Shown: in pieces, positions 27,627 through 37,486 of the stretch
Layout of the letters: every line of letters begins with the position of its first letter
Numbering within the stretch: position 1 is the stretch's first letter
The notes under the pieces: generated by a model
The model's database searches: none
Told to the model about the DNA's origin: nothing
The model's input: the letters and a program-made list of their open reading frames with translations, nothing else
Program-made: the position numbers and the translations under genes
Assembly (NCBI GenBank): GCA_024691125.1
Contig: JAILNV010000133.1
Coordinates: 1-53,702, forward strand
Reading direction: 5' to 3'
DNA length: 53,702 nt
Source of the DNA: Lachnospiraceae bacterium
Lineage (GTDB): Bacteria; Bacillota; Clostridia; Lachnospirales; Lachnospiraceae

Positions 27627-28484
27627 ATGAATAACTTCCTAAATAAACTCGAACGGCGTTTCGGCAGATATGCCATAAGTAATCTTGCAAAATATATAAT
27701 CGGCGGCTATATTCTGGGCTATGCAATAATGATCGTAGGCATGATGACCAAGTCCAATCTTCTCGGAATTATTTCACTGGATCCGTACAAGATATTGCAT
27801 TTTCAGATATGGCGTCTTGTAACATGGATTATAGTTCCCCCGCAGTCAATCGATATATTTACTATAATAATGCTTATGCTGTATTATTCGCTCAGCTCTT
27901 CCCTCGAAAGGACATGGGGGGCATTCAGGTTTAATCTGTATATTTTTTCAGGCATGCTGTTTACGGTCATAGGTGCCTTCATTCTGTATGTTATCTGTTA
28001 TTTCGGCGGGGCACAGATGGAGAACATAGGATATATCATATCTCTTGCGTTCAGTACCTACTATGTAAATATGTCGATATTTCTGGCTTTTGCTGCCGAA
28101 TATCCGGATATGCAGCTTTTGTTTATGTTCATTATCCCCATAAAGATAAAATGGCTCGCGATAGCAGATGTCATACTGCTTGTATATACGATGCTTACAA
28201 ACGGTATTTCGGTAGCGATCGCCATAATTGCATCTCTGCTTAACTTTATAATTTTCTTCCTTGGAACAAGAAACTACAGACGTGTTTCGCCGTCGGAAAT
28301 ACACAGGCGGCAGACCTTTAAGCATGAGGTAAGGCGAACCAATACCGTTACCAAACATAAGTGTGCGATCTGCGGACGTACAGAGAAGGACGGCGATAAT
28401 CTTGAGTTCCGTTTCTGCTCAAAGTGCAACGGAAATTACGAGTACTGCCAGGATCACCTTTTCACTCATACACATGTCAAATAG
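27627..28484 (+). CDS. rhomboid-like membrane protein with C-terminal zinc ribbon, probably non-proteolytic
   Basis: The protein of about 285 residues has six to seven membrane helices arranged like a rhomboid: a first helix near residue 25, the region FQIWRLVTWII (like the W-R motif of rhomboids), then LERTWGAFRFNLYIFSG. The catalytic GxSG serine motif is not found in the fourth helix (ISLAFSTYYV), so protease activity is unlikely. The C-terminus is a cytoplasmic zinc ribbon with CAICG, CSKCN and a final CQDH. ATG 27627 is used; GTG 27618 is possible. The next gene, a sigma-like protein, follows after 42 bases. Confidence 0.72.
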   Translation: MNNFLNKLERRFGRYAISNLAKYIIGGYILGYAIMIVGMMTKSNLLGIISLDPYKILHFQIWRLVTWIIVPPQSIDIFTIIMLMLYYSLSSSLERTWGAFRFNLYIFSGMLFTVIGAFILYVICYFGGAQMENIGYIISLAFSTYYVNMSIFLAFAAEYPDMQLLFMFIIPIKIKWLAIADVILLVYTMLTNGISVAIAIIASLLNFIIFFLGTRNYRRVSPSEIHRRQTFKHEVRRTNTVTKHKCAICGRTEKDGDNLEFRFCSKCNGNYEYCQDHLFTHTHVK

Positions 28485-28526
28485 GAATTCAGAACAGCAC
28501 GGAGCTGAAGAGAGTAAAATAAACCC

Positions 28527-29309
28527 ATGGATGAACAGCAATTCAGAAAAACCATTATACAGTTAAGGGCATTGGCCAAAAGCCAGGGCGAGACAATATC
28601 CAAGGAACAGGTTCACAGCCGGTTCCTTCCCCTTAATGTTACCGAAGGGCAGTTCCTTCTTATCTACAAATATCTTAATGATGAGAAGGTTACGCTGTAT
28701 GAAACAGAGGATGAACGACTGCAGGATACAGGCAGCCTTACATCAGATACGGAAAATAATGAAAAAAGAGTCAGAGCGGATGATACCGACAATGAATATC
28801 TGAAAATGTATATTGAAGAATTGAATTCAATGGATATTCCGGATGAAGCCGAAAGAGTAAAGCTTATTGAATCGGTGCTTAAGGACAGGGACACCGCAGT
28901 GAAGGTTCTTCCTACGCTGTACCTTAATAATGTCGTTGATGTTGCAAGACTTTATTCGGGACAGGGCGTAGCCGTTGAGGATCTTATCGGTGAAGGAAAC
29001 ATAGGTATACTGACTGCCGCCAATATGCTTGATATGTGTGAAACAGTAGCGGAAGTGGACGAATTCATAATGAAGATGATCATGGATTCCATGGAATCGC
29101 TGGTCATGGAATCCCTTAGTGATGATGAGTTCGATCTTAAGGTTGCGGAGCGCGTTAATGACCTTAACGACAAGGCAAAAGAAATGGCAGAAGAGCTGGA
29201 ACGGCTCGTGACTGTTGAAGACCTTGTAAAGGAACTTGAAACAGATGAGGAATATATCAGGGAAACCATCAGGCTTTCCGGAAATGCCATTGAATATATA
29301 AAACAATAA
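28527..29309 (+). CDS. sigma-70-like protein lacking promoter-recognition regions
   Basis: The 260-residue protein looks like part of a group 1 sigma factor. Residues 1-55 resemble region 1.1 (TIIQLRALAKSQGETIS plus a short acidic helix bundle). Region 1.2 is suggested by DNEYLKMYIEELNSM. Region 2.1-2.2, the core-polymerase contact, is recognisable: NNVVDVARLYSGQGVAVEDL and GEGNIGIL at about residue 156. The aromatic, DNA-melting and -10-binding regions 2.3-2.4 are replaced by a Met/Asp/Glu-rich helix. A region 3-like segment (VTVEDLVKELETDEEYI) ends the protein; region 4 is missing. It could bind RNA polymerase without reading promoters. The function is unknown. Confidence 0.65.
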   Translation: MDEQQFRKTIIQLRALAKSQGETISKEQVHSRFLPLNVTEGQFLLIYKYLNDEKVTLYETEDERLQDTGSLTSDTENNEKRVRADDTDNEYLKMYIEELNSMDIPDEAERVKLIESVLKDRDTAVKVLPTLYLNNVVDVARLYSGQGVAVEDLIGEGNIGILTAANMLDMCETVAEVDEFIMKMIMDSMESLVMESLSDDEFDLKVAERVNDLNDKAKEMAEELERLVTVEDLVKELETDEEYIRETIRLSGNAIEYIKQ

Positions 29310-29383
29310 AACTTTCAAAATAGACCCATAAAATTATTATGGATAATACGTATCATCATAAGAACAGGAAGGAGAGCTTGTAA

Positions 29384-32311
29384 ATGAGCTTTGAAAATGT
29401 AAAGAAACTTGACGCATATGAAGCCTTAAAGGAGGAAAGGCTTAAGGATCTTAAGTCGGACGGATGTATATTAAGACATAAGAAATCGGGAGCAAAGATT
29501 TGTCTTATTTCAAATGATGATGATAACAAGGTCTTCTATATCGGCTTTAAAACTCCTGCGAAGGACAGTACCGGTGTACAGCACATAATGGAGCATTCCG
29601 TGCTTTGCGGTTCGAAGAAGTATCCGGCTAAGGATCCTTTCGTTGAACTGGTGAAGGGTTCCCTTAATACCTTTCTTAACGCAATGACATACCCTGACAA
29701 GACCGTATATCCCGTGGCAAGCTGCAATGACAAGGATTTCGCCAATCTTATGGATGTTTACCTTGATGCGGTGTTTAATCCCAATGTATATGATAGGCCG
29801 CAGATATTCAAGCAGGAAGGCTGGCATTACGAGCTTAAGGATAAGGATGATCCGATCAGTATTAACGGTGTTGTATACAACGAAATGAAGGGAGTATTCT
29901 CATCTCCCGATGATATGCTTGACAGAGAGATATTCAATTCTCTTTTCCCCGATACCGAGTATTCCAACGAGTCAGGCGGCGATCCTGAATTCATTCCGAC
30001 TCTTACCTATGAAAGGTTTATTGATTTTCATAAAGAGTTCTATCATCCGTCCAACAGTTATATTTATCTTTACGGAAATATGGATATGGCTGAACGGCTT
30101 GAATATATCGACAGGGATTATCTCTCACATTATGAGCATATAGATATTGACAGCAGCATAGGCCTGCAGAAGCCCTTTAATGAGCCGGTACGCGTTAACA
30201 GAAAGTATTCTATAACAAATGATGAACCGGTAGAAGAAAACACCTACCTCTCATATAACACCGTAGTAGATACAAGCCTGAACAGAGAGCTTTACATCGC
30301 ATTCCAGATCCTCGAGTATACACTGCTTCTTGCGCCCGGCGCAGTACTTAAGCAGGCACTGCTTGACAAGGGAATTGGTAAGGATATACAAAGCACATAT
30401 GAGAACGGAATCTATCAGCCCTATTTTTCCGTAATATCAAAGAATACGGATGCAGACAGGCTTGAGGAATTCCTTGATACGATAAAGACTGTATTAAACG
30501 ATGCCGCCACCAACGGACTTGACAAGAAATCGCTTCTTGCAGGCTTAAATGTTATGGAATTCAGGTACAGGGAGGCGGATTTCGGATCATATCCCAAGGG
30601 ACTTATGTATGGGCTTCAGGCGCTTGACAGCTGGCTTTACGATGATAAAGAACCTTTCATGCATATAGAAGCCAATGACACATTTGCGCTTCTGAGGGAG
30701 AAGGTTGATACCGATTACTTCGAGAACCTTATAAGAGAATATCTTCTTGACAATAAGCACAGCTCGATAGTGGTTCTTGAGCCCGAACGAGGGATGACAG
30801 CCGCGATGGATAAGGAACTTGGTGACAGGCTTGCCGGATATAAGGACTCCCTTTCTAAGGACGAGCTTGAGGCACTTGTGGAAGACACGCAGGCTCTGCT
30901 TAAATATCAGGAGGAACCAAGTACCAAAGAAGAGCTTGAAACCATTCCTCTGCTTGAGATCTCCGATATCAGAAAGGAAGCGCTTCCGTTTGAATACAAC
31001 ATAGATTATGTCGGTGCTACGACTGTACTTACGCATGACATTTACACAAACGGTATCGGCTATCTTACGCTTGGATTTGATATCCGCAATCTTCCGGATG
31101 AACTCATTCCATATATAGGCATATACAGGAATATTTTCTCATATGTCAGCACTGCGTCTCACACTTATGCAGATCTTGCAAGCGAGATAAATCTTAATAC
31201 CGGCGGAATCACATCGGGAGTAAACTGCTATACGGATGCCAATGACGTCAACCGGTACAGGATAATGTATGAGGTCAAGACCAAGGTTCTGTATGATAAT
31301 CTTCCGTTTGCATTTGAAATAATAAATGAGATCATAAATACCTCCGATCTTGATGATGACAAGAGGCTTCTCGAAATACTTAATATGTTAAAGTCAAGGC
31401 TTCAGGCAACCATGATATCATCGGGACATTCCGTAGCAGTAGTAAGGGCGATGTCTGCTTGTTCGGAAACCGCAGCACTTACAGAGAAGACCAGCGGGCT
31501 TGAGTTCTACAGATTCCTTGACAGGCTCTTAAATGATTACGAAAATATGAAAACGGAATTTAAGAGCAGTCTTAAGAGATTCGTGAAAACAGTGTTCAGG
31601 CCGGAAAATCTGTTTGTAGATTATATTGCGGAACAAAGCCAGTATGAAAGACTTATGATACTGACTGAAGGCTTTAAGAAAAAGCTTTATACCTATCCGA
31701 TTTCCAATAAAGCCTATGAGATCAGGCTTAATAAGGGAAAAGAAGGCTACAAAACCGGCGGCAAGGTTCAGTACGTGGCAACAGCAGGTAATTTCATAAG
31801 GCACGGTTATCCTTATACGGGAGCACTCAAGGTTCTGAGAGTGATAATGAGTTATGATTATCTTTGGATAAATGTAAGGGTTAAGGGCGGTGCATACGGA
31901 TGCATGAATTCATATTCAAGAACCGGAGATACATACCTTACCTCATACAGAGATCCCAATCTCAGGGATACTCTCGAAATATATAAAGGTGCCGCTGAAT
32001 ATATCAGGAATTTCGATCCCGATGACAGAGATATGACGAAGTATATAATCGGAGCGATTTCGGATATGGATATCCCGCTTACGCCTAAAGCAAAGGGATT
32101 AAGATCAATGAGCGCATATCTTTCACAGGACAGTTATGAAAATGTACAGAAAGAACGCGATGAGGTTCTCTCTGCCGACAAGGACGCAATAAGGAAACTG
32201 GCCGATTATGTGGATTCGGTTGTAAAGGAAGAAAACATCTGTGTACTTGGCGGTGAAGAAACCGTGGAAAAAGAAGCAGGACTCTTTGATAAGGTCGAAA
32301 CTCTTTTATAG
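29384..32311 (+). CDS. M16C family zinc metallopeptidase (presequence protease type)
   Basis: This 975-residue protein matches the long M16C peptidases, which fold as two halves around a large chamber and degrade peptides. The inverted zinc motif HxxEH is HIMEH at residues 67-71, followed by SVLCGSKKYPAKDPF and LNTFLNAMTYPDKTVYP, typical of the family. Late blocks VRVKGGAYGC and SYRDPN form the substrate-binding Arg/Tyr region of the second half. There is no signal peptide, so it is probably cytoplasmic and takes part in peptide turnover. AAGGAGAG precedes the ATG. Confidence 0.95.
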   Translation: MSFENVKKLDAYEALKEERLKDLKSDGCILRHKKSGAKICLISNDDDNKVFYIGFKTPAKDSTGVQHIMEHSVLCGSKKYPAKDPFVELVKGSLNTFLNAMTYPDKTVYPVASCNDKDFANLMDVYLDAVFNPNVYDRPQIFKQEGWHYELKDKDDPISINGVVYNEMKGVFSSPDDMLDREIFNSLFPDTEYSNESGGDPEFIPTLTYERFIDFHKEFYHPSNSYIYLYGNMDMAERLEYIDRDYLSHYEHIDIDSSIGLQKPFNEPVRVNRKYSITNDEPVEENTYLSYNTVVDTSLNRELYIAFQILEYTLLLAPGAVLKQALLDKGIGKDIQSTYENGIYQPYFSVISKNTDADRLEEFLDTIKTVLNDAATNGLDKKSLLAGLNVMEFRYREADFGSYPKGLMYGLQALDSWLYDDKEPFMHIEANDTFALLREKVDTDYFENLIREYLLDNKHSSIVVLEPERGMTAAMDKELGDRLAGYKDSLSKDELEALVEDTQALLKYQEEPSTKEELETIPLLEISDIRKEALPFEYNIDYVGATTVLTHDIYTNGIGYLTLGFDIRNLPDELIPYIGIYRNIFSYVSTASHTYADLASEINLNTGGITSGVNCYTDANDVNRYRIMYEVKTKVLYDNLPFAFEIINEIINTSDLDDDKRLLEILNMLKSRLQATMISSGHSVAVVRAMSACSETAALTEKTSGLEFYRFLDRLLNDYENMKTEFKSSLKRFVKTVFRPENLFVDYIAEQSQYERLMILTEGFKKKLYTYPISNKAYEIRLNKGKEGYKTGGKVQYVATAGNFIRHGYPYTGALKVLRVIMSYDYLWINVRVKGGAYGCMNSYSRTGDTYLTSYRDPNLRDTLEIYKGAAEYIRNFDPDDRDMTKYIIGAISDMDIPLTPKAKGLRSMSAYLSQDSYENVQKERDEVLSADKDAIRKLADYVDSVVKEENICVLGGEETVEKEAGLFDKVETLL

Positions 32312-32373
32312 TTACGAGGATATATTATAATCCGGAAACAATACCAACAGATCAGCTCAAAGGAGGGGTACAA

Positions 32374-33516
32374 ATGAAGAAGAAACTTTATACCGTTATT
32401 GCAATAATGACTGCAGCTGCTCTTGCAGGCTGTGGAAGCAGCAAGAGCGAATCAGCCTCAACGTATGCAGCAGACGGTGATTACAATTCATACGCCAAAG
32501 CCGCATCGGCTCCTGAAGCAGAAGAATACTATGATGAATATGCAGATTATGATCGTGAGTATCCCAGTGAGCAGATGGCAATGGAGTCGACCGCAGATAC
32601 TGCAGCCATGGGAAAAGTAACTGCCTCAGACGGAGCCGAAGCAGATCCGATAACCGAGGAAGATGTGGAAAGCGCCGCATCCGAAAAGGTTAACCGTATG
32701 CTCATAAAGAATGTCTATATGGAGGTTGAATCCGAAAATGTAGACGTTATGGTAAAGAATGTAGAGAAGAGAGTGGACGCACTTGGCGGATATATTGAGA
32801 GCAATAATATAAACAATACCAAGTACTCGAACTCAGAAAGAAAGACGGCTACGATCGTCGCCCGCGTTCCGGTGGACAAGCTTGACAGCTTCGTAAATGA
32901 GGTAGAGGGCCAGTCAAATCTGCTTAACAAGAATACCAATGCAGAAGACGTAACCTTAAGATACGTCGATACAAAGGCCAAGCTTGAAAGCTATGAAACA
33001 GAATATGAGAGACTGAACGAGTTGCTTAAACAGGCAGATGACCTTGATACTATTATTGCACTCGAAGCAAGACTTTCCGAGGTTCGTTATCAGATCGAGT
33101 CCTACGGTTCACAGCTTAAGGCAATGAAGAATCAGGCTACATACAGCACCGTCACTATGAACATAACCCAGGTTATCGAGTATACTCCCGTAGTTGTGGA
33201 AGAGAAAACACGTTTGGAGAGAATGCGCGACGGATTCATCTCGAACTGCAAGAGAGTATGGAACGGTCTGCTTGATTTCAGTGTGGGTCTTGTTGTGGCA
33301 CTTCCGGTACTGCTTGTATGGGTTGCCGTGATCGCAGTGATCGTGATAATCATAAGGCTTATAATCAAAGGCTTCAGAAAGAAACATCCCAAAAAGCAGA
33401 AACCTGTAAAGCAGCCCAATCCTGCTTCACTTGTCGGCAAACCGGGTACTCAGCCGGGACCGGCCACCCGTCCTGATCAGATTGTCCCGGGTGATAATGA
33501 TACAAAAACAAATTAA
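32374..33516 (+). CDS. DUF4349 lipoprotein
   Basis: The 380-residue protein has a lipoprotein signal (AALAGC, Cys20), then about 75 low-complexity acidic residues rich in Tyr, Asp and Glu. The DUF4349 domain follows: NVYMEVESENVDVMVKNVEK, VARVPVDKLDSFVNEVE and the conserved VTLRYVDTKAKLESYETEYERL. A coiled coil follows and then a strong membrane helix at about 300-330 with a basic tail. It is thus anchored both by lipid and by a helix. The role of the family is unknown. AAAGGAGGGG is a strong ribosome site. Confidence 0.88.
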   Translation: MKKKLYTVIAIMTAAALAGCGSSKSESASTYAADGDYNSYAKAASAPEAEEYYDEYADYDREYPSEQMAMESTADTAAMGKVTASDGAEADPITEEDVESAASEKVNRMLIKNVYMEVESENVDVMVKNVEKRVDALGGYIESNNINNTKYSNSERKTATIVARVPVDKLDSFVNEVEGQSNLLNKNTNAEDVTLRYVDTKAKLESYETEYERLNELLKQADDLDTIIALEARLSEVRYQIESYGSQLKAMKNQATYSTVTMNITQVIEYTPVVVEEKTRLERMRDGFISNCKRVWNGLLDFSVGLVVALPVLLVWVAVIAVIVIIIRLIIKGFRKKHPKKQKPVKQPNPASLVGKPGTQPGPATRPDQIVPGDNDTKTN

Positions 33517-33565
33517 TATACATCCGGATAACAAACTGCGATCAAAAATACAGTAAAAGAAAACA

Positions 33566-34489
33566 ATGACAGAGAAGATTGAGAAAAAATCAGGCTTTGC
33601 TGCGATAATAGGGCGTCCCAATGTCGGCAAATCTACTCTTATGAACCGTATTATAGGGCAGAAGATAGCCATAACGAGCAGCAAGCCACAGACAACCAGA
33701 AACCGTATACAGACGGTGTATACTTCCGAAAAGGGACAGATAGTTTTCCTTGATACACCCGGAATACACAAGGCCAAAAACAGACTGGGTGAATATATGG
33801 TAAAGTCCGTGAATATGGCCATTAAGGATGTGGATGTAATACTCTGGCTGGTAGATGCCTCACATAAGATCGGTCCTACAGACAGGAGCATATCCGAAAA
33901 GCTTAAAGGGATCAACATCCCCATCATTCTTGTCATCAATAAGATTGATACAGTAAGCAGAGATGAGCTGTTTTCGATCACGGATACGCTCAAGGAATTA
34001 TGCGATTATTCGGAACTGGTACCTGTCAGCGCCATAAAGGGTGATAATACCGATACACTGATCGAGCAGATTTTCAAATATCTGCCTTACGGCCAGCCCT
34101 TTTATGATGAAGACACCGTAACTGACCAGCCGGTCAAACAGATAACCGCCGAGCTTATAAGAGAGAAGGCGCTTAAATGCTTGGATGAAGAGATCCCGCA
34201 CGGTATTGCAGTAACTGTTGAACGCATGAACTTTGATAAAGATATCGTTCATGTTGATGCGACAATAATATGTGAAAAGGACTCACATAAAGGAATAATC
34301 ATAGGGAAACAGGGGCAGATGCTTAAGAAAATAGGCTCTGCCGCAAGGTATGAAATAGAACGGCTGGTTGAGAGCAGGGTGAATCTTAAACTTTGGGTAA
34401 AGGTAAAGAAGGACTGGCGTGATTCGGATGTTTTGCTTAAGAACTTCGGATATGACAGCAAAATGCTTAACGATAACGATACTGTCTGA
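33566..34489 (+). CDS. era: GTPase Era
   Basis: Era is an essential GTPase that binds 16S rRNA during 30S subunit maturation. The 307-residue protein has G1 GRPNVGKST, the Era-typical SSKPQTTRNR, G3 DTPG, G4 NKID and a C-terminal KH domain (KGIIIGKQGQMLKKIG). It is followed after 46 bases by recO, a frequent order in Firmicutes. No ribosome site of note is visible before the ATG (AAAGAAAACA). Confidence 0.97.
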   Translation: MTEKIEKKSGFAAIIGRPNVGKSTLMNRIIGQKIAITSSKPQTTRNRIQTVYTSEKGQIVFLDTPGIHKAKNRLGEYMVKSVNMAIKDVDVILWLVDASHKIGPTDRSISEKLKGINIPIILVINKIDTVSRDELFSITDTLKELCDYSELVPVSAIKGDNTDTLIEQIFKYLPYGQPFYDEDTVTDQPVKQITAELIREKALKCLDEEIPHGIAVTVERMNFDKDIVHVDATIICEKDSHKGIIIGKQGQMLKKIGSAARYEIERLVESRVNLKLWVKVKKDWRDSDVLLKNFGYDSKMLNDNDTV

Positions 34490-34535
34490 AGAACGCCCGT
34501 GGTACGAAAGCCCACGGTGGAAACGGTAAACAGAG

Positions 34536-35186
34536 ATGCGTGAATATGTAATTGCGACGGGAATGGTCTTAGAGGCCACTCCCGTCAATGATTATGACAG
34601 AAGAACAGTGATACTTACAAAGGAATTCGGCAAGATCACGGCTTTCGGAAAGGGAGCAAGAAAGCCCGGGAACAAGCTGCTTGCGGTGACTAATCCGTTT
34701 GTATTCGGTGAATTTAAGCTGTATGAAGGAAAGAATGCCTATACACTTATCGATGCTGAGATATCCTGTTATTTTGAAGAGCTCCGCACGGATTATGAAA
34801 GTGCATATATGGGGATGTATTTTCTTGAATATGCTTCTTTTTATACAAGAGAGAACAATGACGAGCTGATGATGCTTAAGCTTCTCTTTCAGTCGGTAAG
34901 AGCCCTTACTAAACCTGCCATTGACAACAGACTTGTAAGAGCCGTATATGAGATAAAAACGGTAGCGGTAAACGGCGAATATCCCGGAATTCCTACAGGC
35001 AGGAGCTTCCTTCCCGGAACACTCAGGGCTCTTGATCACATTATCAATTCATCCATTGAGCGCCTGTTTTCATTCACGGTAAACGATGATATTCTCAACG
35101 AACTTCTCTACCTCGGCACCCTTTATAGGAAACGTGTCGTTGACAGACCGTTTAAATCACTTGAAATTATTGATTTTGTCGGTTGA
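34536..35186 (+). CDS. recO: DNA repair protein RecO, zinc module absent
   Basis: RecO helps load RecA at gaps covered by single-strand-binding protein. The OB fold at the N-terminus is clear: ATGMVLEATPVNDYDRRTVILT and GKITAFGKGARKPGNKL. The helical C-terminal part is present, but the four-cysteine zinc finger seen in most RecO proteins is missing; only one Cys exists (residue about 80). The chain is 216 residues, shorter than the usual 240-260. A 6-base inverted repeat (CCGTGG/CCACGG, 34497-34517) lies between era and recO. Confidence 0.87.
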   Translation: MREYVIATGMVLEATPVNDYDRRTVILTKEFGKITAFGKGARKPGNKLLAVTNPFVFGEFKLYEGKNAYTLIDAEISCYFEELRTDYESAYMGMYFLEYASFYTRENNDELMMLKLLFQSVRALTKPAIDNRLVRAVYEIKTVAVNGEYPGIPTGRSFLPGTLRALDHIINSSIERLFSFTVNDDILNELLYLGTLYRKRVVDRPFKSLEIIDFVG

Positions 35187-35234
35187 AATTACGGCTCCCG
35201 TTTGCTATCATGTTAAATATTCAGGGAACTATTC

Positions 35235-35882
35235 ATGGAATATGGAAGTGATATTTTGACCGATTACACATTTTCATTCACAAAAAAAATCATAAATCTC
35301 ACAAAGGTATTAATTCTCCTGCTTATAATGTCTTTATTTACGGGCTGCGGAAATAAAGAAGAAGAGTTCGCAGAAACAGCGGTCATCATAAACGCCAAAG
35401 GCATAGTGACCAATGAGATAGTCGAACCCTTCGACAAATCTTATTATGATGAGAACGAATTAAGAGACATTATCGATAAAGAGCTTACAGGTTACTGCCG
35501 CAGTATCGATGACGAAAACGCATGCAAGCTGGATTCGCTGAGCGTTCGTGAAGGAGTGGCAACAGCTAAGATCGAGTTCTCGGACTATAATGCTTATGCT
35601 GGTTTTAATGAAGTGGATTTCTTCTACGGAACCATAAATGAAGCGGTAGAAAAGGGTTATTCAACCGATGTTACCATGAAAAGCGCCGATGATGATTCGA
35701 CCATAAGCAGATATGAATTTGAAGCCCTCGGAGATAACAGGATGGTAGTAGTGAGTGAGCCGGTTCTTGTTAAGTTACCCGGGAAGATCGCATATACGAC
35801 TGCCAATATCGACCTTATAGATAAAAGCAGCGCAAGAATGGCTTCCGATTCTGTCGGAGTCGGATATATTGTATTAAAATGA
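35235..35882 (+). CDS. small lipoprotein of unknown function
   Basis: The 215-residue protein carries a basic and hydrophobic signal (KVLILLLIMSLFTGC) with lipobox Cys38, so it should be anchored outside the membrane. The mature part is acidic and of alpha/beta character, with no motif I recognise. A TTG at 35256 with GGAAG upstream is an alternative start that would shorten the long N-terminal tail. It lies between recO and glyS without a terminator on either side. Confidence 0.72.
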   Translation: MEYGSDILTDYTFSFTKKIINLTKVLILLLIMSLFTGCGNKEEEFAETAVIINAKGIVTNEIVEPFDKSYYDENELRDIIDKELTGYCRSIDDENACKLDSLSVREGVATAKIEFSDYNAYAGFNEVDFFYGTINEAVEKGYSTDVTMKSADDDSTISRYEFEALGDNRMVVVSEPVLVKLPGKIAYTTANIDLIDKSSARMASDSVGVGYIVLK

Positions 35883-35940
35883 TATAAGACCGTCTCAATG
35901 AGCCGGTTTAATATACATCCAAAAGAAAGAGGATATAAAG

Positions 35941-37338
35941 ATGGAAAAATCAATGGATAAGATCGTAGCTCTGGCAAAAAACAGAGGCTTTGTTCATCCC
36001 GGATCCGAAATATACGGGGGGCTTGCGAACACATGGGATTACGGAGTACTCGGCGTAGAGCTGAAAAACAATGTAAAGAAGGCATGGTGGCAGAAATTCA
36101 TTCAGGAGAATCCATATAATGTCGGAATTGACTGTGCGATCCTTATGAATCCACAGACATGGATAGCATCGGGGCATCTGGGAAGCTTCTCCGATCCGCT
36201 CATGGACTGCAAGGCATGTCACGAAAGATTCCGTGCAGACCAGCTTATTGAGAATTACTGCGCTGACAAAGGCATAGCTCTTGATTCGAGTGTTGACGGG
36301 TGGAGCAATGAGAAAATGAAGGAATTCGTTGATGAAAACAAGATTCCTTGTCCTTCATGCGGGAAGAATGATTTCACGGATATAAGGCAGTTCAATCTTA
36401 TGTTCAAGACCTTCCAGGGTGTTACAGAGGACGCAAAGAACACAGTATATCTCCGTCCCGAAACAGCCCAGGGTATATTTGTTAACTTTAAGAACGTGCA
36501 GCGTACCTCAAGGAAGAAGGTACCTTTCGGTATCGGTCAGATAGGAAAGAGCTTCCGTAACGAGATCACACCCGGGAATTTCACATTCAGGACAAGAGAA
36601 TTCGAACAGATGGAGCTTGAGTTCTTCTGTAAACCGGGAACACAGACCGAGTGGTTCGGATACTGGAGGGAATTCTGTTACAAGTGGCTGCTTTCTCTTG
36701 GTATAAAGGAAGAGAACTTAAGGCTTCGCGATCATGATCCGGAGGAGCTTTCATTCTACAGCGATCATACAACCGATATTGAATACGCATTCCCGTTTAC
36801 CGACTGGGGCGAGCTGTGGGGTATTGCCTCACGTACAGATTACGACCTTACACAGCATCAGAACACGAGCCATGAATCGATGGAGTACTTTGATGACGAA
36901 ACAAATGAGAAGTATATTCCTTATGTTGTTGAGCCTTCACTTGGAGCAGACAGAGTAGTGCTTGCTTTCCTGTGTGAAGCATATGATGAAGAAGTCCTTG
37001 ATGCGGAAAGAAATGATGTTCGTACAGTTCTTCGTTTCCATCCGGCATTGGCTCCCGTCAAGATCGGTGTACTGCCTCTGTCCAAAAAGCTTAACGATGG
37101 TGCTGAAAAGATATATGCCGAGCTCTGCAGGAAATATAACTGTGAATTCGATGACAGAGGAAATATCGGCAAGAGATACAGAAGACAGGATGAGATCGGA
37201 ACTCCTTTCTGCGTAACCTATGACTTTGACTCGGAAAATGACGGAGCCGTGACGGTACGCGACAGGGATACAATGGAACAGGAAAGAGTAAAGATAGAGG
37301 ATCTCGGAAGATATTTCGAAGATAAATTCACATTTTAA
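35941..37338 (+). CDS. glyS: glycyl-tRNA synthetase, single-chain alpha2 type
   Basis: This class II synthetase charges tRNA-Gly. It is the archaeal/eukaryotic-like single-chain type (465 residues) found in many Gram-positives, not the two-subunit bacterial type. Visible are [20 protein letters not shown] at the start, the zinc-like pair CKACH and CPSCGK, motif 2 ([20 protein letters not shown]), motif 3 ([14 protein letters not shown]) and an anticodon-binding C-terminal domain ending in [27 protein letters not shown] ribosome site precedes the ATG. A clear terminator follows. Confidence 0.96.
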   Translation: MEKSMDKIVALAKNRGFVHPGSEIYGGLANTWDYGVLGVELKNNVKKAWWQKFIQENPYNVGIDCAILMNPQTWIASGHLGSFSDPLMDCKACHERFRADQLIENYCADKGIALDSSVDGWSNEKMKEFVDENKIPCPSCGKNDFTDIRQFNLMFKTFQGVTEDAKNTVYLRPETAQGIFVNFKNVQRTSRKKVPFGIGQIGKSFRNEITPGNFTFRTREFEQMELEFFCKPGTQTEWFGYWREFCYKWLLSLGIKEENLRLRDHDPEELSFYSDHTTDIEYAFPFTDWGELWGIASRTDYDLTQHQNTSHESMEYFDDETNEKYIPYVVEPSLGADRVVLAFLCEAYDEEVLDAERNDVRTVLRFHPALAPVKIGVLPLSKKLNDGAEKIYAELCRKYNCEFDDRGNIGKRYRRQDEIGTPFCVTYDFDSENDGAVTVRDRDTMEQERVKIEDLGRYFEDKFTF

Positions 37339-37373
37339 TCCAATCATCTGATACAAATAGACAAGAATATATG

Positions 37374-37411
37374 ACAGAAGCCTGTAAATTGTTGCAGGTT
37401 TCTGTTTTTTT
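37374..37411 (+). terminator. intrinsic terminator after glyS
   Basis: ACAGAAGCCTG (37374-37384) pairs with CAGGTTTCTGT (37395-37405), including one G-U pair, around a 10-base loop. A run of seven T follows directly. Confidence 0.9.
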
Positions 37412-37444
37412 GTTCAATATATATGTATTTTTTGTCATTTTTTT

Positions 37445-37452
37445 GTTATAAT
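37445..37452 (+). promoter_or_regulatory. extended -10 promoter of the HD-GYP gene
   Basis: TATAAT at 37447-37452 is a consensus -10 element with a TG two bases before it. The -35 region is only T-rich. It lies about 35 bases before the GTG start and just after the glyS terminator. Confidence 0.6.
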
Positions 37453-37486
37453 GTTATTAAATTTTATATAGGATGATGGTAAAGAA

